Source: Cycas panzhihuaensis
Lineage: Eukaryota; Cycadophyta
Direction of reading: 5' to 3'
NCBI GenBank assembly: GCA_023213395.1
Contig: CM041465.1
Span: 77,321,741 to 77,385,740 of the forward strand
Length of the DNA stretch: 64,000 nt
Position numbers and translations under genes: made by a program. How positions within the stretch are numbered: the stretch's first letter is position 1; each line of letters begins with the position of its first letter. Under the pieces are notes generated by a model. The model did not search any database, was not told the origin of the DNA, and saw nothing but the letters and a program-made list of their open reading frames with translations. This document shows positions 48,497 to 61,336 of the stretch, piece after piece.

Positions 48497-51400
48497 TTCT
48501 CCCCCACAAGTCCAATGTGGGTGACTCTTAAATTTTCTCTGAACTTTTGGAATTTGATCTTTCTTAAAGCCTTTGTAAAAATATCCGTTGTCTAATCTCC
48601 AGTGCTGTAATACGCTAGTTCGATCTCATCTATTTGTACAAGTTCTCAAATAAAGTGGGGTTGAGTCTCAATATGTTTGTTCTGTCATAAAATAATAGAT
48701 TTTTAGTCATTTGGATAGTCCTTTGATTGTCATACCAAATTCTAGTGAGACCTTGTTGTTTAATTTAAAAATCTTGTAAAAGTCTTCTTAGCCATATTGA
48801 TTCACAAGATCTTGCAACTGTTGCTTTATACTCTGCCTCGGTTGTGGATAAGGAGATGGTATTTTATTTCTTTATATTCTAAGCTATTATTGTTAATCCC
48901 ATACTAAACACATAACCTGTTGTAGACTTTCTATCATCAATATCACCTATCTAATCTGAATTTGTATAGTCAATCAACTAAAATTTGGAGGTAGCTTTGT
49001 AATATAATCCAAAGTCTGGAGTCTCTTTAAGGTATATAAGGATTATTTTGGCAGCTTGTTAATGGGAGGTCTTTGGATCCTGTATGAATTTTAACATAAC
49101 ACTGACTGAGTGTGTTACATCTGGTTGAGTAGATGTCAAATATATTAGGCTGCCAATGAGTTGTCTATAAATAGTTGGATTAATCGAAGTCCAATAATTC
49201 ATCTTAGATAATTTGATTCTAGTTTATGATGGGATTACCAATGGTTTGTAATCTGTCATTCTGAGCCTTTTTAGTAGATCCAATATATATTTGCATTGAG
49301 AGATGAAGATTCTCTGTTTGTCCTATTAGACTTCCAATCTTAGGAAGTAATGCATAAGGCCTAAGTCTGTCATCTCGAATTCCTTACACATAGCATATTT
49401 AAATTAATGTAAAAGATGGGAGTCATTTTCGGTATAGACTATGTCATCCACATAAAGACCTATAATCAAGATTGAACTTCCTTTGATTTGAGTGTATAAG
49501 TTTGGATCTGTTTGAGATCTCTCAAATCCTTGATCTCTAAAATACTTATCTATGCAGGTATACCAATGCTTAGGTGTTTATTTTAGATCATATAGTACAT
49601 TTTTAAATTTATACACCTTGTTCTCTTTCTCCCTAATTTTAAAACTAAGGGGTTGAGTGACATAGATGTCTTCTTTGATATATCTATTTAGGAAAGAACT
49701 TTTCACATCCATTTGATAAAATTTTCAACCCATATGGGTAGTTAAATTCATCATCATTTGAATAGATTCCATCTTAGTAATGGGGGTAAATGTTTCTATA
49801 TAGTCTATGCCTTCTCTTTGAGCATATCCTTTTGCGATCAATCTAACTTTATATTTATCAATGAACTATCTAAGTGGAATTTGGTATTTGATATATCCAT
49901 TTAAGAAAGCACTTTTCACATCTATTTGATAAACTTTTTAACCTATTTGAGCAACTAAATTCATCATCATTTGAACAGATTCCATCTTAGGTTTCAATAG
50001 TTTTTTTCTTTGGTGGTAAGTCAATGAGTCTTTATGTATCATTCTTAATAATGGATTTATATTCCTCTTCCATGACTTTCTGTCAATATTCGTGTTGATT
50101 AGCCTTAACAAATGTTTGAGGCTCATAAATTTCAAGTACCTTGTTCATTAAGGCAAAGTTGACCCTATGTGAGCATGAGGATCTTCTATTGTTATCAAAG
50201 ATATCTCCTAAGTCATGGTTGTAATGAATCCATTTAGGTAACTATTATGGTAGAAGTTGAGATGAAGTTCCTTCCCTAGTTGGTTCTTAGATACTTCTCC
50301 ACATAGGAGGCACATATTTGGACTTACATGATGTGTCAAATTTAATGGTAATTTCCTTCTTCTTTTCGTGATTATCTTGGTAGTAGGTGTCTTCCTGAAA
50401 TTTGACATCTCTACTCACCATAACTTTTCTTGATTTTGGATCATAGCCCTTGTAGGATTTAGAAGATTTACTATATCCAATAAAGATACATTTAACACTA
50501 TGGTCATTCAATTTGGTTCTTCTTTGATCAATAATATGGGTTTATGTTAGAAATTCAAATACCCTGAGATGATGTATATTTGGTTTATAACCACTCCATG
50601 CTTCTTGTAGAGTTTTCCACCTGAGTGCTTTGGCGTAACATCTATTGAGTAAGTAGATGGTTGTATGAACAACTTCAGTCCAAAATTCATGGCCTAAGTT
50701 CTTATCCTTAAGTATATATCTTGTCATTTTAATAATAGTTCAATTCTTTCTTTCCACTATACCATTTTATTGTAGGGTGTAGGGGGTGGTGAATTATCTC
50801 CCAATTCTATGGTGGATACAATAGTCCTTGAAAGTATTAGATATAAATTCTTCCCTATTATCTGTTATTAGAGATAGGATGTGATATCCACTTTATCGCT
50901 TTACAAAGGTTTTAAAGTAAAAAAAGTGGTCGAAAGCATCTGATTTATATCTTAGAAAGAAAATCCATGTCTTTCTTATGAAGTCATCAATGAATATAAA
51001 AAAATATTTTGCACCTACTAAGGAGGGAGTAGCCATAGGTCCACAGATGTTTATGTATACTAATTAAAGAAGGGAAGATGTTCGATGGCTATAATCTAGA
51101 AAGTTTTCTTTATGGTGTTTATCAAGAAGGCATCCCTCACACAGGTTTTTATTGATATCAATGTGTGGTAAACCCTTAATCATGTTCAACCTTTTCATGA
51201 GAGCTAAGCTATTGTAGTTAAGATGACCAAAACTTCTATGCCATAAATCACTATCCATGGTAGTTGAAGTTTTGAGGACATAGGTATTTAAAGGAGTGAA
51301 GATGAGCTTAAATAAATGATCTTTAGTCTTTTTTTTTTTGAAATAATAGCTTTATTTTTCTTCTTATCTTTGATAATACATTTGTCATTATCAAAAATTA

Positions 51401-52797
51401 CCTTGTAATCTTGTCTCATCATCTATTTTACTGATAGCAAGTTCTTCCTTAGGGTAGGGATATATAAGACATCATCTAAGTATCTATATTCATTAATATC
51501 AGTCATCAAAGTTATGTTATCTTTTCCAACTCATTCATGGGAGGTATTGTCTCCAAACATGATGGACCTTTTTTTATTTTTATCTAAGGTCTGAAATAAA
51601 TGTTCTTTGTGGGTCATGTGGGTTGAGCAACCTGAATCGATGTATTAGCTATTATCATCTTCTTCTTTAGCAGAAAAAATAGATAGAAACAATATGTTAT
51701 TAACCTTTAATTCAGATGAATTTTGAACATGTCCTTTAGATGGTGGTCCATGTTTTAAAAAATGTTTATCTTTAGTGTAACCACTTCTATGGTAATAAGT
51801 ACAATACAATGGATCTCTTCTCCTATAACTTGGGCTTCTACTTCTTGGATTAGAATGATCAATATTGAAAGATCTTCTCCTTTCTTCATAAGATTGAGGA
51901 TGGTTGTCTCTTGGTCTATTGTCTCCATATGCTTGATTTGACCTTGAAGATTGAAATTCCCTTAGTAATTTGGACAGCAAGGATGATTCTCAAATTGTCT
52001 CTTTTGATTAGTATTTCTTGGAGGGTATTCATGTTTTTAGGATCCTCCTTGCCTCCTTTGGTGAGGGGCTTGATATTATGGAGGATCTTGTCTAGTATAC
52101 TTTTGAGGATTTTTATCTTTTCTCCTTAGAGGAGATTCCTTTTGCCTTGAGGTCTCTGTTTGGGAATTAGATTAAATGCAAGTCTTTGTAGTAAAGACAT
52201 GTTTTAAAGATTTATTTACACTTTGTTATTCTTCTATAGATATAAGCATAGCACTAAGTTGTTATATTTTAAGAGTATTTAGATCTTTTGATACACTGAT
52301 ACGAGTAGTCACCATTTTAAAATATCTTACAGTTCTTACACATCTAAAGATCTTTTTAACTACCCTTTGTTTAGTTAGGGTATCTCCAACTGATCTCATT
52401 TGGTTTACAATATCTTGGACATTGGTCATAAATTTTGTTACTAATTCATTGGGTATCATACATAAATTTTTAAACTTGTTCCTCAAGTTCTGTAATTTAA
52501 AGGAGCTTGTCCCTTCATATATTAGCTGTAAGGTATCCCAAGCTTCTTTGGACTTAACTGATTCATTAAGTCATGGGAACACATGATCTTCAAGTGCGTA
52601 GAAGATAAGGGCTAAGGTTTTATTGTCTTTTTTGATATTCTATTTGTATGTAGCCTTTTCTGCATCAGATAGATTTTGTCTTAATTCATTGCAGCATGTC
52701 TTTACAATTTCTCACATGTTGTTAGCTATGAGGGTGGGTCTCATCTTTCTATTCCAATTTAAGAAATTATTTCTATCAAATTTAGGGATAATCATGT
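48497..52797 (-). pseudogene. Copia 2 gag-pol
   Basis: Right to left: gag from the MIIPKFD start (52797) with an open core at 52262-52486; a zinc knuckle near 51760-51790 in which Cys and His positions are replaced (CTYYHRSGYTKDKHF). Protease follows (YIDSGCSTHMTHKE, about 51600-51645) and the GAG_pre-integrase domain (51064-51258, LWHRSFGHLNY). In integrase the first catalytic Asp reads YINICGP (Asn for Asp), then TDNREEF. RT runs 49000-50010 with YVDD kept at 49443-49454 and an internal duplication at 49674-49990. RNase H is at about 48560-49000. Confidence 0.88.
49674..49990. repeat. Duplicated RT motif-A segment in copia 2
   Basis: About 105 bp occur twice, at 49674-49778 and 49887-49990, roughly 15 percent different. 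Each copy encodes the RT block around the first catalytic Asp (the QMDVKSAFLNGYI region in copia 3). The second copy replaces the segment that encodes the GTKWVYKTKF region in copia 3. Confidence 0.8.
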
Positions 52798-53132
52798 TGA
52801 TGGAGCCAGAGGAGCAGAGCAGGACATCATAACGCTTTCATCTTGAGTACAACGGCAATTTCTAATAGAGTGGCAGTGTTAATAAACACCAGGGAGGTAT
52901 TCCCAACCCTTAAATAGAGAATTCAGGGAGGCGTCGGGCGCCATCACCCTAGCTGCACAATAATTAAGGTTAGTTTAAAAAATATTAAAAATAAATAACG
53001 GTGATACGTACCTCAAATAAGTGGTCGGTCCGGGCGGCTATTAAACGGCTCAAGGTGCCCTAGGGGCCCTCAAAGGTGGCTTTGAGGGGCCCTAAGCGCT
53101 CTGGTGCACATACATTGGGATTATTCCCAACA
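52798..53132 (-). repeat. 3' LTR of copia 3
   Basis: 335 bp, starts TGATGGAGCC and ends TTCCCAACA; paired with 60679-61014. GC-richer than copia 2 LTRs and with several CpG retained. Confidence 0.96.
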
Positions 53133-53149
53133 TTCTCCCCCATAAGCCC

Positions 53150-54020
53150 AATGTGTATGACTCCTAAATCATCTCTGAATTTTTCAAATTTGATTTTCCC
53201 CAAGGCCTTTGTAAAAATATATGTTGTTTGATCTTCAGCGCTACAATAAGTCAACTCTATCTCATCTACTTGTACAAGTTCCCGAATGAAGTGGTATTGA
53301 GTTTCAATATGCTTTGTTCGTAGGTGGAATCTTTGGATTTTGGTCATTTGAATAGCGCCGATTATCACACCAAATTTTAGTGGGACCTTCTTGCTTAATT
53401 TGAAAATCTGTAAGAGTCTTCTTAACGATTGATTCACGTGCTCCTAACATCGCAGCTTTATATTCTCGCTCATTGTGGATAAGGAAACGGTATTTTGTTT
53501 CTTTGTACTCCAAGCTACTACTGCTGATCCCATACTAAATACATAACCAGAGGTAGATTTTCTATCATCAACATCACCAGCCCAATCTGAATCTGTATAA
53601 CCAGTTAACTAAAACTCGGATGTAGGTTTGTAGTATAATCCAAAGTCTGAATTCCCTTTAAGGTATCTGAGGATTCTTTTAGCGACTTGCTGAGATGTCT
53701 TTGATCTGATAAATCTAGATACAACACTTACTAATATGTTATATCGTCGAGTAGAGGTTAAATAAAGTAGGCTACCAATCAGTTGTCTATAGTGAGTGGG
53801 ATCAACTGAAGTTGAGTCATCTGTATTAGAGAGTTTAATTCTAATTTCTGCTAGTATTGACAATGGTTTACAGTTTGTCATATTAAATCTTTGTAGAAGG
53901 TCTAATATATATTTACGTTGAGAGATAAATATTCCTTATTTATCTTGCCACACTTCCAATCCTAGGAAGTAGTGCATAAGACCTAAGTCTGTCATTTCAA
54001 ATTCCTTACACATAGCTTCT
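53150..54020 (-). pseudogene. Copia 3 RNase H and RT end
   Basis: Contains the connection region (53609-53881, RQLIGSLLYLTSTR and ILRYLKGNSDFGLYY) and the RNase H block: [42 protein letters not shown] and DQTTYIFTKALGKIKFEKF (53060-53513). This reading needs two frame changes. It would degrade the RNA strand of the hybrid. Confidence 0.85.
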
Positions 54021-54600
54021 TTAAATTGACTTAAAAGTTGGAAAGTCGTCTACATAAAGTCCTACGATCAATATCGAATTTCCTTTAATTTTAGTGTATA
54101 GGTTTGGATCTGCTTGAGATCTTTCAAACCCTTGATCTTTAAGATATGTGTCTATATGGGAATACCAAGCCCTAGGTGCTTGTTTTAGACCATATAATGC
54201 TTTGTTTAACTTGTACACTTTGTTTTCTTTCCCCCTGACTTCAAAACCGAGGGGTTGAGAGATATAGATATCTTCTTGGATATAACCATTTAAGAAAGCA
54301 CTTTTTACGTCCATTTGATAAACAGGCCAACCTATTTGAGCAGCTAAACTTATTATCATGCGAACTGATTCCATCCTAGCAACTGGGGAAAATGTTTCAG
54401 TATAGTCCATGCCTTCTCTTTCGGCATATCCTTTTGCAACTAAACGAGCTTTATATTTATCAATTGATCCATTAGAGTGGAACTTAGTCTTATAGACCCA
54501 TTTGGTTCCAATGGGTTTCTTCCTTGGTGGTAAGTCTACAAGTTCCCAAGTATCATTGTTAGCGCCAGATTTATATTCCTCTTGCATGGCTTTTGCGACT
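54021..54600 (-). pseudogene. Copia 3 reverse transcriptase
   Basis: An open stretch of 188 codons holds WELVDLPPRKKPIGTKWVYK, YKARLVAKGYAEREGMDY, the motif-A block YQMDVKSAFLNGYIQ, LYGLKQAPRAWY and the catalytic GLYVDD (YVDD at 54045-54056). Directly after YVDD about 27 bp are missing relative to copia 2 (the IVYTENDSH part), which shifts the frame. Both catalytic motifs themselves are intact. Confidence 0.93.
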
Positions 54601-54929
54601 CATATTGATTAGCCTCATCAAAAGTTTGAGGCTCATGACTTTCAAGTAACTTACTCATTAGAGCAAAGTTAACTTTGTGTGAACGTGTAGATCTTCGATT
54701 GGTATCTAATATATTTCCTAAGTCATGGTTGCGTTGAACTCATTTGGGTAGTGGTTGTGATGGTGGTTGAGATGATGTTGTTTTCCTAATAGTTTTCAGA
54801 GAGTTTCTCCACATAGGAGGCACATATTTAGATGTATTTGATGCATTAAACTTAATGGTAATGTCCTTCTGTTGTTCGGGATTATTTTGATAGTAGGTGT
54901 CTTCTTAAAATTTGACATCTCTACTCAGT

Positions 54930-55640
54930 ATAACTTTTCAGGATTTGGGATCATAAACTTTGTAAGATTTTGATGATTCACTATATCCAATAAAGATACA
55001 TTTTACACTATGATCATCTAATTTGGTTCTTCTTTGGTCAGGGACGTGGGCATAGGCTAAACAGCCAAATACCTTAAGGTGACGGATACTAGGTTTATAA
55101 CCTGTCCATGCTTCTTCTGGTGTCTTCCACCTAACTACTTTTGTGGAACATCGATTAAGTAAGTAGATGGTATGGACCCAAAATTCATGGCCTAAGTTTT
55201 TATCTTTAAGCATATAACGTGCCATTTCTACGATAGTTCTGTTTTTCCTTTCAACTACACCATTTTGTTGTGGGGTGTAGGGGTTGGTATGTTGTCGCCT
55301 AATCCCATGTTGGATACAGTAATCTTTGAAGATATTAGAGGTAAATTCTCCCCCATTATCTGATCTTAAGGAGAGGATATGATATCCACTTTGTCGCTCA
55401 ACGAAGGTTTTGAAGTCAACAAAGTGGTCGAAAGCATCAGATTTGTATTTGAGAAAGAATACTCAAGTCTTTCTTGTAAAGTCATCGATAAATGTAAGGA
55501 AATATTTGGCATCTGCTATGAGGAGTGGCCATTGGGCCACAAATATCGTATACGAGTTGAAGAGGCGGATGTCCGATGGCTAAAGTCCGGAAAACTTTCT
55601 ATGATGTTTTCCAAGAAGGCATCCTCACACAACTCTTTAT
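54930..55640 (-). pseudogene. Copia 3 integrase
   Basis: Core motifs are visible on the minus strand: VYDICGPMAT with the first Asp, RSDNGGEFT with the second, then the Glu block (NGVVERKNRT). The C-terminal part is open at 54938-55225 (KNLGHEFW, YLLNRCSTK, KTPEEAWTGYKPS, FGCLAYAHVP). Several small indels break the core frame. Confidence 0.87.
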
Positions 55641-56365
55641 TAACATCAATAGGGCAAGCCATTAACCATATCTAATCTTTTCATAAGGGCTAAATCGGTA
55701 TAATTAAGGTGACCGAAACGTCGATGCCATAGGTCACTATCCATAGTAGTTGTGGTTCTAAGGGCATATGTATCTGAGGGGGTGATAGTAAGTTTAAATA
55801 AACGATCTTTAGTCATGATACCCCTAGCAATAATAACTTCATTTTGTCGTTTGTCTTTGATGACACATTCGTCGTTGTCAAAAATTATTTTATAATCTTG
55901 TCCCATCATCTATCCTACCAATAGTAAGTTTTTCCTTAAAGCAGGGACGTATAGAACATCATTTAAATATTTATATTCACCACTATCAGTCAATAAGGCA
56001 ATGTTACCTTTTTCAATCGATTGGTGAGAAGTGTTGTCTCCAAACATAATAGACCCTTTCTTATTTGTATACAAAGTTTGAAATAATTATTCTTTATGGG
56101 TCATGTGGGTGGAACAACCAGAATCAATGTACCAACTATCGTCATCTTCTTCTAGGGCTGAAAAACTAGATAGAAATAACCTATTGTTGATTTTAGATTC
56201 TGATGTATTTGACACATGTCCTCTAGAGGGTGGTCCATGTTTTGAAAAACACTTATCTTCAGTGTGACCATTTCTACGACAATAAGTGTAATATAGTTGA
56301 TCTCTTTTTCCATAACTAAGATTTTGATTCCTTGGTGGAGAGCGATCAAAGTTGAAAGGTCTCAC
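55640..56365 (-). pseudogene. Copia 3 zinc knuckle, protease and pre-integrase domain
   Basis: Zinc knuckle near 56240-56285 reads YTYCRRNGHTEDKC; only its first Cys is changed, to Tyr. Protease active site WYIDSGCSTHMT lies at about 56105-56140. LLLVG-stop-MMGQDY follows, then the pre-integrase HH motif region (LWHRRFGHLNY, 55646-55909). Stops are few. Confidence 0.88.
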
Positions 56366-57283
56366 CTTTTCCTCATAGAATTGAGTATGATTATTTCTTG
56401 GTTGGTCACGATAGTTTTGAGGTGTTCTAGAAGGTTGTGGGTTCCCATGATAATGTGGACAACAAGAATGATTATCAACTTATCTTCGTTGGTTTTGAGT
56501 GTTTGAATGTCTTGGAGAGTTTTCATGTTGTGGGGGTCGTCCTTGTCTATTATGAGGAGCTTGGTATCGTGAAGGATTTTGTCTAGGTTCATTTCTAGGG
56601 TTTTCATCTTTTCTCCTTAAAGGAGATGCGTTTTGTTTTGAGGTACCATCTTGAGGGTTAGGTTGAATGCTGGCCTTTGTAGCAAAGGCATGTTCTAAAG
56701 TTTCATTGGTAGCTTGTTGCTCTTCTATAGACATGAGCATAGCAGTAAGTTGTTCTATTTTGAGGGTACTTAGGTCCTTAGATACACTAATACTAGTAGC
56801 TACCATTTCAAAGCGTCTAATGGCTCCTACACATCGAAGGATTCATTCAACTACTCTTTGTTCGGTTAAGGTATCCCCAAGGGACTTCATTTGGTTAACT
56901 ATATCTTGAATCTTGGTCATAAATTCAGTTATTGATTCATGAGGCATCATACATAAATTTTTAAACTTACTTCTTAAGTTTTGTAATTTAGAGGACGCTA
57001 CTTCTTATATAAGTCAGAAAGTATCCCAAGCCTCTTTGGACTTAATGGATTCACTAACTCGTGGGAAAACATTATCTTCCAATACGCAAAAAATAAGAGC
57101 TAATGCTTCATTATCTTTTTTGACATTTTCTTTGTATATAGCTTTTTCAGTATCAGTTGGATTTGATCCTAAGTCATTGTAACCGGTTTTTACTATATCC
57201 CACATTTCATTTGCTATGAGGATGGGCCTCATCCTCCTACTCCAGTTAAGAAAATTATTTCCATCAAATTTAGGAATAATCAT
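56366..57283 (-). pseudogene. Copia 3 gag
   Basis: ATG at 57281-57283 starts MIIPKFDGNNFLNWSRRM, the DUF4219/UBN2-type gag start. IKSKEAWDTF follows, then KLQNLRSKFKNL and MTKIQDIVNQMKSLG. A basic, Pro/Asn/Gln-rich linker (56480-56806) precedes the zinc knuckle. One stop (TGA/TAG after VVE) and small indels interrupt it. Gag packages element RNA in the particle. Confidence 0.9.
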
Positions 57284-57289
57284 ATTCCC

Positions 57290-60200
57290 AAAATTAGACG
57301 TCCTTTTAAATTAAGGTTGTATAAAATGTGATAAATGCAATAGCAAAATATTTGAATGTAGAAAATTTGAAAGAACTTAAATGAAAGAAATTATTTCTAA
57401 ATATATATCCTAAGGTTTTTAAAAGTTTGAACAAATGAACTAGGACCTAGAAAGGCTACTAGGCTCTAAGTTTATGTTTCTTCCGGGCAACCTTCTTTGC
57501 TATTACATCGATGGCGCCTGCCCACAGATGGCAAAACAGGGACCCTTTATACCGGTACGGAGTGCAAGGCTCTATATACTTCAGTACGTGTCGCTAAGAA
57601 GGCTTTGACACCCCCGAATTGTTGGTCCACTGCGCGGATTTATGCCTAACGACGGATCTAGCGGTGAAGGTTCTCGAACCAAGGCACTCACCCTCCGTGT
57701 CTAGCCTTGGTCTCCAAACACCATAAAATGAAAAGGTTACGACCTCACCGCCACCGTATACACTTGATAGCTAATGGCTGTCCTCATCCAATATGAGTAG
57801 GCTGATTAGCATGTGCGGGGTGGTAACTTCAGGGGTCCTAACTGTTCCCCTTGCAAGGCTGGAAAAAAGTATGGTTCAATTCAGGATTATCTTATTTAAT
57901 GTGAAAACTAATATATTTAACAATGTGGTCTTACTTAGAAAAAGAAAATTTCTTTTGATAACAGAAAAAAATGCTCTAAGCAAGATGAAATGAAAACTTT
58001 TACAAAAAAAACTCTTTTACTTTTTTCAAAAAAAATATAATGTCATTCAAACAAATGTAATATGCCTTTGAAAAAAATGTAATTTTCTTTTTATAAGTGC
58101 AAGAAAGATGATATTTTTCAACAACTTTGATACAAAAGTATAATGATCAATAAGAAAGTAATGATGCGTTGAAAACGACCTTAAAAAATTTTTTCACTTA
58201 TGCAAGACTTGAAATAAACTTTTGAGAATAAATAGTTTTCAAAATGTGCTAATTCCTCAAATAAGTAATGTAAAACTTTAATATAAAAAAATCCTTTTTA
58301 TATAAGAACAACTTTTATATATTGCCTTATAAACAAATGCTTATTCAAAATAATGTAAAGTGCTTGTAGAAAGATCAAGCAGAAACTTGAGTAAACAAGG
58401 AAATATGAACTAGAATTTTCTTTACAATTTTTGAAAGAAGACAAGCCTGTTAGGATGTATATATATGCTTAACTTTAATAGATTGAAAACTATATTGAAT
58501 AAGGTCAGAATAGCTTAAAATTTTATCAATATGTAGATTGCTGAGATGTGAATCCAATAAAACAAACGGTTTTGAAAATGGATACCAATAAATCACGTTT
58601 TGAATAATGCAAAGATATGAACCTCCTTGTGGAGTCTAACAGGAGCAGAGTAGGCAAAAATTGCATAAAATGACCAATTAATCTTTAGAAAAAGTTGAAC
58701 AAAAGATCAACTATTATTTATAAAGTAATCAATGTTCTTCCACTTGAAAATTTTGAAAAATATATTAAAAAGAGATGTAAAAACAGTAGATTTAGGCCAA
58801 TATGATACCTCAACTTTGATTGATTTGAAATATAAGAAAAATATATCAAAATATATAGAAAAATATGTCAAACTGAAGAAAAATGTGTCAGCTTCCCAAC
58901 GAAGTTGACGGAATTGAAATCTGATAAAAAATATAAAAGTTATAGTAAAAAACGTAACAAGTGTCTTTATGAAGAATGTTCAAGAAATAGGCAAAAACAA
59001 CTAAATTTCTTATTTTAGCAATTAAAATATTAGTGAAGATGAACTCAAAAAATTAAAGTAGAAAATGGGTATTAGAGTCTGTACAATTTAGATTGCTATA
59101 GAGAAAATTTGGGCACAAAACAGTTTACCAGAAATAAATGACAGCCAGTTCTAAAACTGATTTTGTTAAAAAATGTAAAAATTGCTGAAATTTTGAAAGT
59201 CAAATTGGCACCAAATTGGTCTTATGACCAGTCGAAATCAGTGTACAAAAAATTTCTGATCTATTGGTGCAGGTTTCGTCTAAAACCGATGAGCCAGAGA
59301 GAAGTTATGGCCACAAAAGCGCCAATAACTCTATCAAAAGATAAAATTTTAAAAAAATAAAGTTTAAAATTGAAGAAACACTTGTTAAAAAAAATGTCTG
59401 AAGATGGACTGAGCTGGGATTGAATCCAAGACCAGTCAGATAACAGAAACCTTTGATGCCAGGAGGGTGAACTCGCTCGTCGAGTTTTAAAACAAGAATG
59501 AGTTTAAAAAGCCAAAACAGAAGCGAGCAACGAAAAGTTAAAAACTAGCACAATAATGAAGGGTGATTAAATGAATACAATCAACACAATAGCAATATAA
59601 TCAACGCAATACAAACCGAATATAATCAACGCATATGAATAGTGCACAAAGGCGATTTAATGAGAAGGTGATTTAATCAAGGATTTAATGGACGAATAAA
59701 TCAACGATTTTAGGGCGAATATACAGCGATTTAATGGGCGAATAAAATCAAAGTGACGAAATATGATGTAATAAATGAGTGAGGCGATTGCGAATTAAAT
59801 CAACGCAAGTAAATAAGGCGATTAAAAGGAGGCGATTCACAATGAAGGGTGGCAACACAATAACGCTACAATGAATATCATCAACACAATAACGCAAATA
59901 GCGATACAACAATAATGATCAACTGCAAATACATCGTACGGAACGGAGAATTAATGAGAAAACAATGAACTCAAATGAAATGGAGGACGCAGCAGATGGA
60001 GCGCAGACATCGCAGACGAAAAGCGTGCTCAAACGGATGCGGGCGTAGAGTCAAACGGAACGGACGATATGCTGAGGATAGATAGACGAGACGGAGATAT
60101 GGCTCACGAGGATGCCTCATGGGTGAGAGTATAGGCAGAAACAGAGACACACAAAGAGGACGCACTTAGGGCAAGGAATATGCATGTAAAAATAGGCACA

Positions 60201-60664
60201 AACAGGAATATGCAAAAAAAGCAGAAATGCGCAGTCACAGAGATAATACGGAGGTTAAGAGAGATAACAGTAGAGACGGTTAAACGAAGGTAGGTAGCAA
60301 GCAAACTGAGAGTTGTTCAGTATAAATGCAGAGAATGCATAGGACAAAAGAGAAAGGCTATATGTATGGATAGATCAAACCAGTACAGAGAATCGCAAAC
60401 CACAAATTTATCAAGCTAAAGCATATATAAAAAAAATTCATTTATTTATATATTGAAAATATAAAAACGAAAACGAAGAACCTGGTTTCCGTATGGAGAG
60501 CAAACTTCTGAGCGGGAGAACTTCCTCCACAGTGAATGAAATCCAGATCCGTCTTCTCCAGCAGATAGATGAGCTCGCCAGAATCTCAACGAGTAGTCAT
60601 ATAGATACGTTTCGCCAGACGTTTGAGCAACTAAAACTAGAAAATAGACAATAGCATCATCGTG
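57290..60664 (-). other. 3.4-kb leader of copia 3 between primer site and gag
   Basis: The leader has four parts. First, 60420-60664 is homologous to the short copia 2 leader. Second, about 59480-60420 is full of degenerate repeats of 'gcgatttaat' and 'aatcaacgcaat' type. Third, 58450-59365 is the family repeat also seen at 1-560 and in element D. Fourth, 57480-57860 is GC-rich with many CpGs. No long frame exists on the sense strand; frames at 59971-60304 are not convincing. Copia 2 lacks most of this block. Confidence 0.75.
58450..59365 (-). repeat. Leader repeat copy in copia 3
   Basis: Aligned by eye with 1-560 and with 35690-35849 plus 38700-39470. It is the best preserved uninterrupted copy. 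Confidence 0.75.
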
Positions 60665-60678
60665 GCTCTGATACCAAA

Positions 60679-61014
60679 TGATGGAGCCGGAGGAGCATAG
60701 CAGGACATCATAACGCTTTCATCTTGAGTACAATGGTAATTTCCAATAGAGTGGCGGTGTTAATAAACACCAGGGAGGTATTCCCAACCCTTAAATAGAG
60801 AATTCAGGGAGGCGTCGGGCGCCATCACCCTAGCTGCACAACAATTAAGGTTAGTTTGAAAAAATATTAAAAATAAATAACGGTGATACGTACCTCAAAT
60901 GAGTGGTCGGTCCGGGCGGTTATTGAACGACTCAAGGTGCCCTAGGGGCCCTCAAAGGTGGCTTTGAGGGGCCCTAAGTGCTCTGGTGCACATACATTGG
61001 GATTATTCCCAACA
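60679..61014 (-). repeat. 5' LTR of copia 3
   Basis: 336 bp. On the minus strand it begins TGTTGGGAATAATCCC and ends GGCTCCATCA, then AA... TT and the primer-binding site. Confidence 0.96.
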
Positions 61015-61076
61015 CATGTTCCCAAAGTTAAACGTCATCTTAAACTAAGGTTTTGTTGATCAAAGATGACAAATAA

Positions 61077-61114
<38 letters not shown>

Positions 61115-61336
61115 CAAAAAACCTAGTAATGCAGTTATTATTACTTTGTAGAATGATGATTTCAGAGAGTGAGATCTTCTTCCACATAAAGTGAAACTTC
61201 AAACTGATTTCTCGAGTAGATAGATGTGCTTGTCAGGAATGCAACAAGTAGCTATATGCAACACTGTCACCAAATGTATGAAGAGCTAGATTAACATAAA
61301 CAGTTATTAACTAATCCTTTAGGTTCTTATACTAAA

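Larger units (their letters stand above)
52798..61014 (-). mobile_element. Copia element 3, complete and youngest of its nest
   Basis: LTRs 52798-53132 and 60679-61014 are flanked by a perfect duplication CATGT (52793-52797 and 61015-61019). The minus-strand primer-binding site TGGTATCAGAGC (60665-60676) lies two bases inside the right LTR. The polypurine tract (minus ATGGGGGAGAA) is at 53133-53143. By eye the LTRs differ at about 13 sites, nearly all transitions. Gag-pol is nearly full length but broken. Confidence 0.96.

Noticed and set aside
59971-60304. Two overlapping minus-strand frames of 64-66 codons in the copia 3 leader
   Set aside because: They lie in a degenerate repeat region, match no family and lack conserved motifs.
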